Source: Saccharothrix sp.
Lineage (GTDB): Bacteria; Actinomycetota; Actinomycetes; Mycobacteriales; Pseudonocardiaceae
Direction: 5' to 3'
NCBI RefSeq assembly: GCF_031180885.1
Contig: NZ_JAPSLK010000046.1
Location: 1-64,000 of the forward strand
DNA: 64,000 nucleotides
Shown: one piece after another, positions 35,835 to 45,069 of the stretch
Numbering within the stretch: position 1 is the first letter of the stretch
How the letters are laid out: the number at the start of each line of letters is the position of its first letter
Translations under genes and position numbers: made by a program
Notes under the pieces: model-generated
What the model was told of the DNA's origin: nothing
The model's input: only the letters and a program-made list of their open reading frames with translations
The model's database searches: none

Positions 35835-35929
35835 TGCCCGTCCAGTTCACCCGCTCGGAGGGGAAGAGGTCTGTTTGAACACCTTTGCCACGCGGGCGTC
35901 AGCGTAGCCATCGGGCGGACTGTTCGAGA

Positions 35930-36535
35930 TCAGCGGGTCCGCAGACGCGCGAGGGCGTCCAGCAGGTCGAGGTAGCCGTCGGTGACGCGCCACAGGTCGT
36001 CCGCGACGGGTTGGAGCTTGCCCGGACGCCAGCGCTGCTCCTCGTAGACGCGCGTCCGACCACGCAGCGCACGAAGGCTCACCGCCAACTCGTCGTCGAG
36101 GCGCGCACGCAGCTCGTCCGTGCTCGGCGCGCTCAGCCGAACCCGGTCACCCCGCCCTTCCGCCAACGCGGTCAGCGTGTCCTCGACGACCCCGCTCGTC
36201 GAGTCCCACACCAGGGCCGGGCGTTCGACGTGGTGGTTCCAGACCGGGCCGTGCACCGATCGCCACAGCGGCACGATCGGGTTCTTCGCCACCCGGGTGG
36301 CGTGGAGCCAGTGCTCCGCGCCAAGCGGCTCACCCCGCCACGGCACCTCGTCCACGGGAAGGTCGACCGCCAACGCCACGGTGACGTGCTCGAGATCGCG
36401 AGCCGGCCCGAGGACGTCACCGACCGCCCACAACCGAACGACCCGGAACCGGTAGATCGAACTCGGCCGGCCGTCCAGCTCGGCACATTTCGCCGCCAAG
36501 TCGCGCAGGTGGTGCACCGCACGTGTCCACTTCAC
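35930..36535 (-). CDS. Conserved hypothetical protein (DUF7711-like)
   Basis: 201 residues from GTG 36535 (MKWTRAVHHLRDLAAKCAEL), chosen because AGGA lies 8 nt upstream; ATG 36544 has no room for a ribosome binding site. A nucleotidyltransferase-like opening (DLEHVTVALAVDLPVDEVPWRGEP) and WLHATRVAKNPIVPLWRS are recognisable as a recurring actinobacterial family. No enzymatic motif is confirmed. It follows the methyltransferase gene by 42 bp. Confidence 0.55.
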   Translation of the reverse strand: MKWTRAVHHLRDLAAKCAELDGRPSSIYRFRVVRLWAVGDVLGPARDLEHVTVALAVDLPVDEVPWRGEPLGAEHWLHATRVAKNPIVPLWRSVHGPVWNHHVERPALVWDSTSGVVEDTLTALAEGRGDRVRLSAPSTDELRARLDDELAVSLRALRGRTRVYEEQRWRPGKLQPVADDLWRVTDGYLDLLDALARLRTR

Positions 36536-36577
36536 CCTTGCCATCCTCGCCCAACGGGCCGGAAGCAACCCACCGGT

Positions 36578-37325
36578 CTACCCGGCGGTCACGGTGAAGA
36601 GGGTGCAGCCGTAGCTGATTTCGTGGCGGTCGGGGTGGGTGGTGAGCCAGTTGTCGACCACCTCCGGGGGGACTCGATGCGCGGGACCGACTCCAGTTCT
36701 GCCGCGTCGCGGCAGCGCCACGACGACATCACCTCGGTGCGGCGGGCGCCGTGGTGGTGCCACCACTCGTCGGTGGTGTCGGCTGTGCCCTGGGCGGTGG
36801 CCCAGGTGGAGTGGCTCAAAAGCGCGCCGAACTCGCCGTGGCGCCAGTCGTTGTCGATGACCACCAGGTGGCCGCCCGGCTTGAGCACCAGCAGGACCTC
36901 GTGCAGGCCCGGTTCGCAGTCCGGCGGGAAGAAGTAGGCGAAGCGGGCGTGGACGACGTCGACGGAGGCGTCTTCCAGCGGAGGTGTTCGGCGGAGCCTG
37001 CTAGGACGGGGGTCTGGACCCGGGCGGTGGCGCGTGCGCGGAGGTCTGGGTCGGGTTCTACGCCGATGACCGTGGTGCCGGGGTCGGCGGCGTAGCGGGG
37101 GAGCCAGAAGCCGGTGCCGCAGCCCAGGTCGACGATCGTGCGCCCGGCCCAGTCCACCTCGGCGCGCAGTGCCCGCCACAGCACACCGGTCGGGTCGATC
37201 GCCTCGTTCTCCCGCTCGTACACGTCGGGGTGGCCGGCGATGTTCGGTGCGCGGGCGAAGTCCGGGAACACGAGCGGGGATTCTCGTCCGATCATGTCGA
37301 AATCCGCGACCGGGTTTCTACTCAT
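36578..37325 (-). pseudogene. Class I SAM-dependent methyltransferase gene with two apparent -1 frameshifts
   Basis: Piecewise translation from ATG 37325 gives one methyltransferase. Segment one includes SAM motif I VDLGCGTGFWLPRYA and acidic GVEPDPDLRARA, and is lost at 36980-36982, where one base is needed to continue LEDASVDVVHARFAYFFPPD. Segment two has LKPGGHLVVIDNDW and is lost in the six-G run 36666-36671; one more base continues PEVVDNWLTTHPDRHEISYG to a TAG. Restored length is about 249 residues. Substrate unknown. The cause may be sequencing error in both runs. Confidence 0.8.
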
Positions 37326-37347
37326 CGAGGAGAGAAGGGAGCGGGCC

Positions 37348-37782
37348 ATGACCGATCCGCGGGTGAACGACTACATCGACGCCCTGCCCGAGTGGCAGCA
37401 GGACATCTGCCGCCGCGTGCGCGCCCTGGTGCACGAGGCGGACCCCGAGATCGAGGAGACCATCAAGTTCACCAACCGCCCGTACTTCGTCCTCCAGGGC
37501 AACGTCTGCGCCCTGCTCGCGACGAAGGACCACGTCAACGTCTTCCTGTACGACGGGGCGATCGTCCCCGACCCGCACGGCATCATCACCGCCGGCCACG
37601 ACAACAAGACCGGCCGGATGATCTCGATCTACCGCGACGACCCGATCAACGCCCCGGCCCTGGTGGAGCTGCTCCGCCACATCATCGCCAACAACCGGGC
37701 CGGCGGCTGGCGCAAGATCAAGCAAGGTGCGGGCAAGGCCGAGCGAGGCGCAGGCAAGGTCAAGAAGGCGGCATCCGGGTGA
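37348..37782 (+). CDS. DUF1801 domain protein (YdhG-like)
   Basis: 144 residues, ATG start with GAGAAGGGA upstream. DUF1801 features: YIDALPEWQQDICRRVRALVHEADPEIEETIKFTNRPYF, ATKDHVNVFLYDGAIVPDP and a PALVELLRHIIANN C-terminal helix, plus a basic tail (IKQGAGKAERGAGKVKKAA) that may contact nucleic acid. The biochemical role is unknown. It is divergent from the methyltransferase gene with only 22 bp between starts. Confidence 0.85.
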   Translation: MTDPRVNDYIDALPEWQQDICRRVRALVHEADPEIEETIKFTNRPYFVLQGNVCALLATKDHVNVFLYDGAIVPDPHGIITAGHDNKTGRMISIYRDDPINAPALVELLRHIIANNRAGGWRKIKQGAGKAERGAGKVKKAASG

Positions 37783-37857
37783 TCGAACTCCGATCCCGGC
37801 TTCGGTAACGCTGTCACCGCCTATGTTCGTCACACCAGGTGACGGCACGGAGGTCCG

Positions 37858-38775
37858 GTGGCACTCAGCGCGCACGCGTGGCGGCGGGTTCAGCGGCAGG
37901 CGGGCGAACCGGTCCGACGGGCGTGGCCGGAGGCCGGGCCGGCAACCCGCAGGACCGTGGCGGCCATCGTCGCCCAGACCGCGGACGGCTGGCGCGTCCT
38001 CGCCCGCCAGGACCTCGCCCGCCGGGACCGGGCGGACCTGTTCCTGGTCGGCGCCAACGGGGTCACCGCCGTGGTCGGCGGCCCGCTGGACGACGGCCGT
38101 GCGGCGGTCCGGCACGCCGAGGGAGACCTGCTCGGGTATCCGGGGGGCCGCAGGGTCAGGTGCTGGCGGGCAGCGCGATCCACTACGCGGTGGTCGGTGA
38201 GGGCACGCCGGATGCCGGCGGCTGTCCGACGCGGGCATCCCGGTGCAGGGCCGGGGCGAGGCGCTGCGGGTCAACTACCGCAACCGGGAGCGGGTGCTCG
38301 ACTTCGCGCGCGGCTTCGACGCCGACAACGCGGTCGACGACCTGGACGGCGCGGCCGGCGTCACCCTCCGGGACGCGGAGGTCGCGGCGCCCGGCGGCGA
38401 GGCGCGGCGGTGGCACGGCACCTGGCCGGAACTGGGGAAGCGCTCGCGAAGGCGGTGCGCGAACTGCCCGTGCCGCTCGGCCAGGCCGCCCTGATCACGT
38501 CCTCCAACGCCTCCGCCCACCGCTGCGCCGCGTTGCTGAAGTCGGCGGGGATCGGGGTGTGCGCGCTGGAGGACTTCGCCGGCGAGGTCGACGACCGGCT
38601 GAAGGTCGGCACCGTCCACCGCGCCAAGGGGCCGGACTTCCAGGGCGTGCTGGTGGTGGAGGTGACCCGGGACGGCCCGGTGCCCGCCGAACACGCCGAA
38701 CTGCTCGCGCGGCAGCGGCTGGTCGCGGCGACGCGGGCGCGGGACCACCTGTGGTGGGCCGAGGTGCGGGAGTAG
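37858..38775 (+). pseudogene. Remnant of a NERD/UvrD-type superfamily I helicase
   Basis: Translation begins normally at GTG 37858 (GGAGG upstream) with a NERD-like region (DLFLVGANGVTAVVGGPLDDG). The reading then passes, after about 38150, to a different frame holding late helicase sequence: LSDAGIPVQGRGEALRVNYRNRERVLDF. A further -1 shift at the GGGG run 38434-38437 leads to motifs V-VI (VGTVHRAKGPDFQGVLVVEV, RQRLVAATRARDHLWW). Walker A, Walker B and motif III are absent, implying an internal deletion of some hundreds of codons. No helicase activity is expected. Confidence 0.8.
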
Positions 38776-38788
38776 GTAGATTGCCCGG

Positions 38789-39241
38789 GTGGGTGAGGGC
38801 GTGGTCGAGATCTACACCGACGGGGCGTGCAGCGGGAACCCCGGTCCCGGCGGGTGGGGTGCCGTGCTGCGGTACGGGCAGCACGAGAAGGACCTCTACG
38901 GCAGCGACGCCGGGCCGACCACGAACAACCGGATGGAACTCATGGCGCCGATCCGGGCGCTGGAGAGCCTGACCCGGCCGTCGGTCGTGCGGATCTACAC
39001 CGACAGCACCTACGTCCGCAACGGCGTCACGTCGTGGATGGCCAACTGGAAGCGCAACGGCTGGCAGACCTCAGCCAAGCAGCCGGTCAAGAACGCCGAC
39101 CTGTGGCGCCGACTGGACGAGGCCGCCGCGCCGCACCAGGTCGAATGGCACTGGGTGAAGGGCCACGCCGGCCACGTCGACAACGAGCGCGCCGACCGGC
39201 TGGCCGTGCTCGGCGTCCAGGAGGCGCGTTCCGGGGGCTGA
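38789..39241 (+). CDS. rnhA: Ribonuclease HI
   Basis: 150 residues, GTG start, apparently leaderless (TAGATT 11 bp upstream). All catalytic acidic residues are present: Asp11 (YTDGACSGNPG), Glu50 (NNRMEL), Asp72 (YTDSTYV) and Asp136 (NERADRLA), with the GHAGHVDNE loop His. It has the basic handle WMANWKRNGW, so it is the classical E. coli-like type. It cleaves RNA in RNA-DNA hybrids. Confidence 0.95.
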   Translation: MGEGVVEIYTDGACSGNPGPGGWGAVLRYGQHEKDLYGSDAGPTTNNRMELMAPIRALESLTRPSVVRIYTDSTYVRNGVTSWMANWKRNGWQTSAKQPVKNADLWRRLDEAAAPHQVEWHWVKGHAGHVDNERADRLAVLGVQEARSGG

Positions 39242-39242
39242 A

Positions 39243-39836
39243 TCAGCCCAGGTGGCGGACCAGGCGGGCCAGTTGTTCGGCGTAGTGCTCGGTGAACTCC
39301 GGTGACGTCGGGTCCTGGCCGGTGATGCGCCGGGCCATCTGCGGCATGAACACGGTCGCGCTCGCCGCCGCCGTCACGGCCAGCAGGAACGCCGCCGGGT
39401 CGACGTCCGCCGGGATCTCGCCCTCGGCCTGCCGCCGCTTCACGTCCTCGACCTGGGCCTTGAAGTACTCCGCCTCGCCCTGGTCGGCGGGCGCGTCGTC
39501 CTCGGTCACGTTCGTCCACACCAGCAGCCGCGCCCAGTCGCGGTGGGTCGCGGTGCTCAGCGCGAACCTGCGCACGACCTCGGCCATCGGACCCTCCCGC
39601 AGCACGTCGGCGTGCTGGAGCCACCGGCCGGTGATCTCCTTGAACAGGCCTTCCTTGCCGCCGAAGTAGTACGAGATCAGCTGCTTGTTCACGCCCGCGC
39701 GGTCGGCGATGGCGCTGACCCTGGTCGCGGCGAACCCCTTCGCGCCGAACTCGGCCACCGCCGCCTCGACGATGCGCGCCTTCGTGCGCTCGGGGTCGCG
39801 CTTGCGTTCCTCGGTGTCGGGGGAGCGGCGTGGCAC
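39243..39836 (-). CDS. TetR family regulator
   Basis: 197 residues, GTG start. TetR HTH: RTKARIVEAAVAEFGAKGFAATRVSAIADRAGVNKQLISYYFGGKEGLF. The C-terminal domain matches the TetR_C pattern of AcrR-like regulators. It is divergent from the FAD monooxygenase gene with a palindrome in between, implying repression of that gene and of itself. Its stop lies 1 bp from the rnhA stop. Confidence 0.9.
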   Translation of the reverse strand: MPRRSPDTEERKRDPERTKARIVEAAVAEFGAKGFAATRVSAIADRAGVNKQLISYYFGGKEGLFKEITGRWLQHADVLREGPMAEVVRRFALSTATHRDWARLLVWTNVTEDDAPADQGEAEYFKAQVEDVKRRQAEGEIPADVDPAAFLLAVTAAASATVFMPQMARRITGQDPTSPEFTEHYAEQLARLVRHLG

Positions 39837-39873
39837 GTCGGCAACGGTAGCCGAAGAAGAGTTTCAAACGCAC

Positions 39874-39890
39874 GGTTGACTTAATCAACC
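39874..39890. promoter_or_regulatory. Candidate TetR operator upstream of the monooxygenase
   Basis: Palindrome GGTTGA-CTTAA-TCAACC, 38 bp upstream of the tetR start and 22 bp upstream of the monooxygenase start. It overlaps a TTGACT -35-like hexamer. Confidence 0.65.
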
Positions 39891-39911
39891 AATCGGATGA
39901 TAGTTGCCGGC

Positions 39912-41075
39912 ATGAGCATCCACGTAGCAGTGATCGGTGGCGGTGTCGGCGGCCTGTGCCTGGCGCAGGGGCTGAAGCAGGCTGGCGTCGAGGTCTCGGT
40001 GCACGAGCGGGACCGCACGCCGACCGACCGCCTCCAGGGGTACCGCCTGCACATCGACCCGCACGGGTCCCAGGCGCTGCACGACTGCCTGCCGCCGCAC
40101 CTGTGGCGCAGGTTCGTCGAGACGGCCGGGTTCGCGTCGGGCTTCGGGTTCGTCGACGACCGCCTCACGCCGCTGATGACCCTCGACGTCCCGGAAGCCG
40201 CGCCGGAACGGGCGCACCACTCCGTCAGCCGCGTCACCCTCCGGGAGATCCTGCTGGACGGCCTCGACGCGCACTTCGACCGCAAGTTCACCCGGTACGA
40301 GCACGTGGACGGCCGGATCACCGCGCACTTCGCCGACGGCTCGTCCGTCCGGTGCGACGTGCTGGTCGGCGCGGACGGGGCGAACTCGGCCGTGCGCGCC
40401 CGGTACCTGCCGCACGCGAAGCGGGTGGACACCGGCATCACGGCCATCGCGGGCAAGTTGCCGCTGACCCCGGAGACCCGGGCGTGGCTGCCGCGCCAGA
40501 TGCTGGACAACCCGCTGTCGGTCATCCCGCGCCGCCCGGCGGGCATGTTCCTGGCCCCGCACGTCCTCTCCGGCGAGGGTTACCTTATGTGGGCGTACGC
40601 GGCGGACGGGTTCGACGCGTCGGGCGACCTCAAAACCGAGGTGGCGCAAGCGGTTGCGGACTGGCACCCGGACCTGGTGCGCCTGGTCCGCGAGACGCCG
40701 GCGGTGGAGGTCGCGCACTGGCCGATCCGCACCTCCACGCCGGTCGAACCGTGGCGGCCGACGACCGTGACGCTGCTCGGCGACGCCATCCACAGCATGA
40801 CGCCCATGCGCGGCATCGGGGCCAACACGGCGCTGCGCGACGCACGACTGCTGTGCCGCAACCTGGTGGAGCGCGAGCCGTTGGACGCGATCGCCGACTA
40901 CGAGAGCCGGATGCGCGAGTACGGGTTCGCGGCGGTGAAGGCGTCGTTGCGCAGCGCCCGCCAGTTCGTGTCGGGCAACCGCGCGGGCAAGGTGGTCTTC
41001 AAGTCGGTGCTGCGCCTGTTAGAAGCGGTGCCCCCGCTCAAGCGCGCCGCGTTCCGCGAGCCGGCCGTGGACTGA
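39912..41075 (+). CDS. FAD-dependent monooxygenase (PHBH-type)
   Basis: 387 residues from ATG 39912 (MSIHVAVIGGGVGGLCLAQGL); an upstream ATG-like start at 39897 would add five residues. FAD motifs: GxGxxG in VIGGGVGGL, DG motif CDVLVGADGANSAVR and GD motif VTLLGDAIHSMTPMRGIGANTALRDA. It belongs to the single-component flavin hydroxylases that act on aromatic or drug substrates (TetX/rifampicin monooxygenase-like). Substrate unknown; control is probably by the divergent TetR. Confidence 0.9.
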   Translation: MSIHVAVIGGGVGGLCLAQGLKQAGVEVSVHERDRTPTDRLQGYRLHIDPHGSQALHDCLPPHLWRRFVETAGFASGFGFVDDRLTPLMTLDVPEAAPERAHHSVSRVTLREILLDGLDAHFDRKFTRYEHVDGRITAHFADGSSVRCDVLVGADGANSAVRARYLPHAKRVDTGITAIAGKLPLTPETRAWLPRQMLDNPLSVIPRRPAGMFLAPHVLSGEGYLMWAYAADGFDASGDLKTEVAQAVADWHPDLVRLVRETPAVEVAHWPIRTSTPVEPWRPTTVTLLGDAIHSMTPMRGIGANTALRDARLLCRNLVEREPLDAIADYESRMREYGFAAVKASLRSARQFVSGNRAGKVVFKSVLRLLEAVPPLKRAAFREPAVD

Positions 41076-41162
41076 GAAATCCGGTTGAACCACTGGGCAC
41101 TGCCGTCCGTGTAGGTGGCAGTCGGTCGCCGCGAACGCCGCGATCACCCAAGGAGGTTCACC

Positions 41163-42029
41163 ATGATCCGCACTCGTGCGGCTTTGTTCGGGGCACTCGT
41201 CGGGGTCGCGTTGCTCGGCGCGTGCGGCCAGGCCGCGCAGCCCGGGACCGCCGTGCCCGCCGCGCCGGAAGTCGTTGCGCCGCAAGCGGGAGCCAACGCC
41301 CTCGCGCAGGAGTCGGAACTGGCCACGGCGGTCGTGCCGGGCCTGGGCACCGTGTTGACCGACGGCGACGGCCTGACGCTCTACCGGTTCGACAAGGACA
41401 CCGCGAGTCCGTCAGTGTCCAATTGCGACGGTGAGTGCGCGCAGAAGTGGCCGCCCGCCGTGGCACAGGGCGAAGAGGTCAAGGTCGCGGGTGTCGACGA
41501 CAAGCTCGTCGACACCATCGAACGCGCGGACGGCACCCGCCAGATCACCGTGAACGGATGGCCGATGTACCACTTCGCGCAGGACTCCGCGCCCGGTGAC
41601 GCCAAGGGCCAGGGCGTCGGCGGCACGTGGTTCGTCGCCGCGCCGGACGGCAAGAAGGCGCAGCAGGCGGCGACCGGCCTGGCGCTGACCACGGCGTCCG
41701 TGGGCAAGCTCGGCACCGTGCTGACCGACAAGGACGGCATGACCCTGTACCGCTTCGACAAGGACACCGCCAAGCCGCCGACGTCGAACTGCGACGGCGA
41801 CTGCGCGGTCAAGTGGCCGCCGCTGCTGGTGGAGTCGGAGAACTTCGAGGTGCAGGGCGTGGACAAGGCGCTCGTCGGCACGGTCACCCGCAAGGACGGC
41901 ACCAAGCAGGTCACCGTGGCGGGCTGGCCGCTGTACCTGTTCGCCGAGGACAAGGTGTGCGGCGAGGCCAAGGGCCACGGCGTCGGCGGCGTGTGGTTCG
42001 CGGCCGAACCCGACGGTTCCAAGGCCTGA
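41163..42029 (+). CDS. Lipoprotein with two COG4315 (PF03640) repeats
   Basis: 288 residues, ATG start with a perfect AAGGAGG. The signal peptide ends in a lipobox (GVALLGAC, Cys21). Two homologous domains of about 105 residues follow, each with GTVLTDGDGLTLYRFDKDT, SNCDGECAQKWPP and a closing NGWPMYHFAQD / GVGGTWFVAAPDG. The paired Trp-Pro-Pro and Cys-x-Gly-x-Cys motifs are typical of the family, to which electron-transfer or redox roles have been proposed. It is anchored on the outside of the membrane. Confidence 0.88.
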   Translation: MIRTRAALFGALVGVALLGACGQAAQPGTAVPAAPEVVAPQAGANALAQESELATAVVPGLGTVLTDGDGLTLYRFDKDTASPSVSNCDGECAQKWPPAVAQGEEVKVAGVDDKLVDTIERADGTRQITVNGWPMYHFAQDSAPGDAKGQGVGGTWFVAAPDGKKAQQAATGLALTTASVGKLGTVLTDKDGMTLYRFDKDTAKPPTSNCDGDCAVKWPPLLVESENFEVQGVDKALVGTVTRKDGTKQVTVAGWPLYLFAEDKVCGEAKGHGVGGVWFAAEPDGSKA

Positions 42030-42037
42030 CCGAGAGC

Positions 42038-42071
42038 GCGCCTGTGCCCCCGCCGGGGCACAGGCGCTTTT
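42038..42071. terminator. Strong intrinsic terminator
   Basis: A 13-bp perfect stem, GCGCCTGTGCCCC at 42038-42050 with its complement at 42055-42067, a CGCC loop and TTTT at 42068-42071. It lies between the convergent lipoprotein and GntP genes. Confidence 0.9.
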
Positions 42072-42076
42072 CCCGG

Positions 42077-43471
42077 CTACACCACCAGGCTCAACAGGGC
42101 CGCCACCGCGAACCCGACCACGGACAGGATCGTCTCCAGCACGGTCCACGTCTGGAGGGTTTCCTTGACCGACAACCCGAAGTACCGCGACACGATCCAG
42201 AACCCGCCGTCGTTGACGTGCGAGGCGATGATCGACCCGGCCGCGATCGCCATGACCACCAGCGCCAACTGCGGCTGGGAATACCCGAGGTCACCCACCA
42301 CCGGCGCCACGATCCCGGTCGTCGTCACGATCGCCACCGTCGCCGACCCCTGCGCGATCCGCATCCCGCAACTGATCACATAGGACAGTGCGATCACCGG
42401 CAGACCCAGGTCCGACAGCTCGGTCGCCAGCACCTTGCCCACGCCGGTCGCCGACAGCACCGCGCCGAAGAACCCGCCCGCGCCGACCACCAGCAGGATC
42501 ATCGCCACCGGCCGCAGCGACGCCGCGGACAGCTCGGTCACCTGCTGCCGCGTCATCCCGCGCCGGAAACCGAGCAGCCAGAACGCCAGCAGCACCGCGA
42601 TGGTCAACGCCACGGCGGGCGTGCCGAAGAACGTGAACACCCCGTACAGCGTGGAACCCTTGGCCAGCAGGATGGACCCGAACGTGCCGGCCAGGATCAG
42701 CACCAGCGGCACCAGGATGATCCCGAGCACCAGCGACAACGGCGGCTCGCCCCGACCCTCCTCGGCCCGCACCTTCTCCGCGGCCGCCAGCATCTCCTCC
42801 GGCACGGGAACGTTGACGCGCTTGCCCACCCACGCCGAGAAGATCACGCCACCGATGAGCCACGCCGGGATCGCCACGGCCAGCGCCATGATGATGATCC
42901 AGCCCAGCGACACCTTCAGCAGACCGGCCGCGGCGACGGGTCCGGGGTGCGGCGGCATGAACGCGTGCATCACGGACAGACCGGCCAGCAACGGCATCGC
43001 GTACAACACGATCGACCGACCCGACCGCTTGGCCGCCACGTACACCAGCGGCGCCAGCACGAAGATGCCGATGTCGAAGAACACGGGCACACCGAAGATC
43101 AACCCGGCCAGGCCCATGGCCAGCGGAGCGCGCTTCTCCCCGAACGACCGCAGCAACGACCGCGTCAGCACCTCCGCGCCGCCGGACGCCTCCAGGATCG
43201 CGCCGAGCAGCGTGCCCAGGCCGATGATCGCGGCGACGTGCCCGAGGATGCCGCCGAACCCGGTCTCCAGCAGCGACCCGGACGCCTTCTGCGCCGACCC
43301 GACGAGCTGTTCCACCGGCAGCCCGGCGGCCAGCGCCACCAGCAGGCCGACCACCAGCAACGCGATGAAGGGCTCCACCTTCACCTTGATGATCAGCACC
43401 AGCAGCAGGGCGATGCTGAGCGCGGACAGCGTGAGCAGCCCGCCGGTGGAATGCTGCAACCAGTCGATCAT
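42077..43471 (-). CDS. GntP family permease
   Basis: 464 residues, ATG start, about twelve transmembrane segments. GntP-family motifs: LGTLLGAILEASGGAEVL, GVPVFFDIGIFVLAPLVY, MHAFMPPHPGPVAAAG and IAQGSATVAIVTTTGIV. The family imports gluconate and, in the DsdX branch, D-serine. The 4-nt overlap with the deacylase stop and the rest of the operon suggest a D-amino acid or N-acyl-D-amino acid as substrate. It is the last gene of the minus-strand operon. Confidence 0.9.
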   Translation of the reverse strand: MIDWLQHSTGGLLTLSALSIALLLVLIIKVKVEPFIALLVVGLLVALAAGLPVEQLVGSAQKASGSLLETGFGGILGHVAAIIGLGTLLGAILEASGGAEVLTRSLLRSFGEKRAPLAMGLAGLIFGVPVFFDIGIFVLAPLVYVAAKRSGRSIVLYAMPLLAGLSVMHAFMPPHPGPVAAAGLLKVSLGWIIIMALAVAIPAWLIGGVIFSAWVGKRVNVPVPEEMLAAAEKVRAEEGRGEPPLSLVLGIILVPLVLILAGTFGSILLAKGSTLYGVFTFFGTPAVALTIAVLLAFWLLGFRRGMTRQQVTELSAASLRPVAMILLVVGAGGFFGAVLSATGVGKVLATELSDLGLPVIALSYVISCGMRIAQGSATVAIVTTTGIVAPVVGDLGYSQPQLALVVMAIAAGSIIASHVNDGGFWIVSRYFGLSVKETLQTWTVLETILSVVGFAVAALLSLVV

Positions 43472-45054
43472 GCGCGGCTCCGGGTGTTTCGCAGGGAATG
43501 GCCGGGCAGGGCGTCGGTGCGCCTGCCACCGTCGATCACGGGGACCCCGTTGACGACGACGTGCGGGATGCCCGCGGCGGCCCGCCGGGGCTGGTCGAAG
43601 GTCGCGGTGTCGGCGACCTCGTTCGGGTCGAACAGCACCAGGTCCGCCGCGAAACCTTCGCGGACGAGCCCCCGGTCGGTCAGGCGCAAACGCTTGGCAG
43701 CCCGTCCGGTCAGGTGCGCGACGCACTCCTCCAGGCTCAGCACGCCCAGCTCGCGCACGTACCGCGCCAGGTAGCGGGGGAACGTGCCCCACGCGCGCGG
43801 GTGCGGCCGGGCGCCGACCAGCAGGCCGTCGCTGCCGCCCGTGTGCGCGGGGTGGCGCATGATCGCCTGGACGTTCTCCTCGTGGCCGACGTGCATCAGG
43901 CACGACGTGCCCAGTCGCTCGGACAGCAGGGTGTCGAAGTACAGCTCGGCCGGCGGCCGGCCCGCCTCGCGCGCCGACTGCGCGACGGACTTGCCGACCA
44001 GGTGGGCGTTCTCGGCCTTGCGGACGCCGTTGATCTCGATGCTCTCCCAGTCGACCGGCACGCCGTGGCAGCCGTCCGAGCCGATCTCCTCGATCTCGGC
44101 GCGGATGCGTTCGCGGGTGTCCGGGTCGGCCAGGCGTTCCAGGGTCTTCTCCGGACCGCCTTCGCCGCTCCAACTGGGCAGCAGCGCGGACAGGTAGGTC
44201 GCGCCCGGCAGGTACGGGTAGGTGTCGAGGGTGATGTCCGCGCCCGCCGCGATGGCGTCGTCCAGCAAGGCCAGCAGCTCGCCCGCGCGGCCCCGGTTGA
44301 CCTCGAAGTTCATCGTGGCGTGGGCGAGGTGCAGGGGACAACCGGACTCGCGCGAGACGTCCACCATCTCCGCGTACGCCTCCAGCGCGCCCGCGCCGTA
44401 GCTGCGGTGGTGGGGGCTGTAGTAGCCGCCCAGCTCGCCGACGACCCGGCACAGCGCCTTCAGCTCGGCGTCGTCGGCGTACATGCCGGGGGTGTAGGTG
44501 AGGCCGGACGACATGCCGACCGCGCCTTCCTCCAGCGAGCGGGCCAGGACTTCGCGCATCCGGTCCATTTCGGACTCGGTGGCGGGCCGGTCGTCGTAGC
44601 CGACGCACAGCATCCGCAGCGTGCCCTGGGGGACGAGGTAGGCGGCGTTGACGGCGATGCCCCGGTCGAGCCGGTCGAGGTACTCGCCGACCGACCGCCA
44701 GTTCCAGTCGAACCCGGCCGGGTCGTCGTTCCACCCGGCGAGCTGGGCGCGCAGGGCGGCGAGGACGTCGTCGTCGACCGGGGCGTAGGACAGCCCGTCC
44801 TGCCCGATGACCTCCGTGGTCACGCCCTGGGACACCTTGGCCAGGTGGTCCGGGTTGGCGAGCACCTGGAGGTCGGAGTGGGAGTGCATGTCGATGAACC
44901 CGGGCGCGAGCACCAGCCCGTCCGCGTCCACCACCTTCTTCCCGGACACCTGCCCGATCTCGGCGATCCGGCCATCTTCGACGCCCACGTCCGCCCGGTA
45001 GCCGGGCGCGCCGGTGCCGTCCACCACGAGCGCGCCCTTGAAGACGATGTCCAC
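43468..45054 (-). CDS. N-acyl-D-amino-acid deacylase (amidohydrolase)
   Basis: 528 residues, GTG start. Amidohydrolase superfamily: HxH metal ligands His57/His59 in GFIDMHSHSD, TTEVIGQDGLSYAP, SSGLTYTPGMYA, HHRSYG, and a late GARPHPRAWGTFPRYLARYVRE motif typical of D-aminoacylases. It hydrolyses N-acyl-D-amino acids to free D-amino acids. It overlaps gntP by 4 nt and follows the PLP enzyme by 15 bp. Confidence 0.9.
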   Translation of the reverse strand: MDIVFKGALVVDGTGAPGYRADVGVEDGRIAEIGQVSGKKVVDADGLVLAPGFIDMHSHSDLQVLANPDHLAKVSQGVTTEVIGQDGLSYAPVDDDVLAALRAQLAGWNDDPAGFDWNWRSVGEYLDRLDRGIAVNAAYLVPQGTLRMLCVGYDDRPATESEMDRMREVLARSLEEGAVGMSSGLTYTPGMYADDAELKALCRVVGELGGYYSPHHRSYGAGALEAYAEMVDVSRESGCPLHLAHATMNFEVNRGRAGELLALLDDAIAAGADITLDTYPYLPGATYLSALLPSWSGEGGPEKTLERLADPDTRERIRAEIEEIGSDGCHGVPVDWESIEINGVRKAENAHLVGKSVAQSAREAGRPPAELYFDTLLSERLGTSCLMHVGHEENVQAIMRHPAHTGGSDGLLVGARPHPRAWGTFPRYLARYVRELGVLSLEECVAHLTGRAAKRLRLTDRGLVREGFAADLVLFDPNEVADTATFDQPRRAAAGIPHVVVNGVPVIDGGRRTDALPGHSLRNTRSRA

Positions 45055-45069
45055 GCCGCCGTCCCCTCT

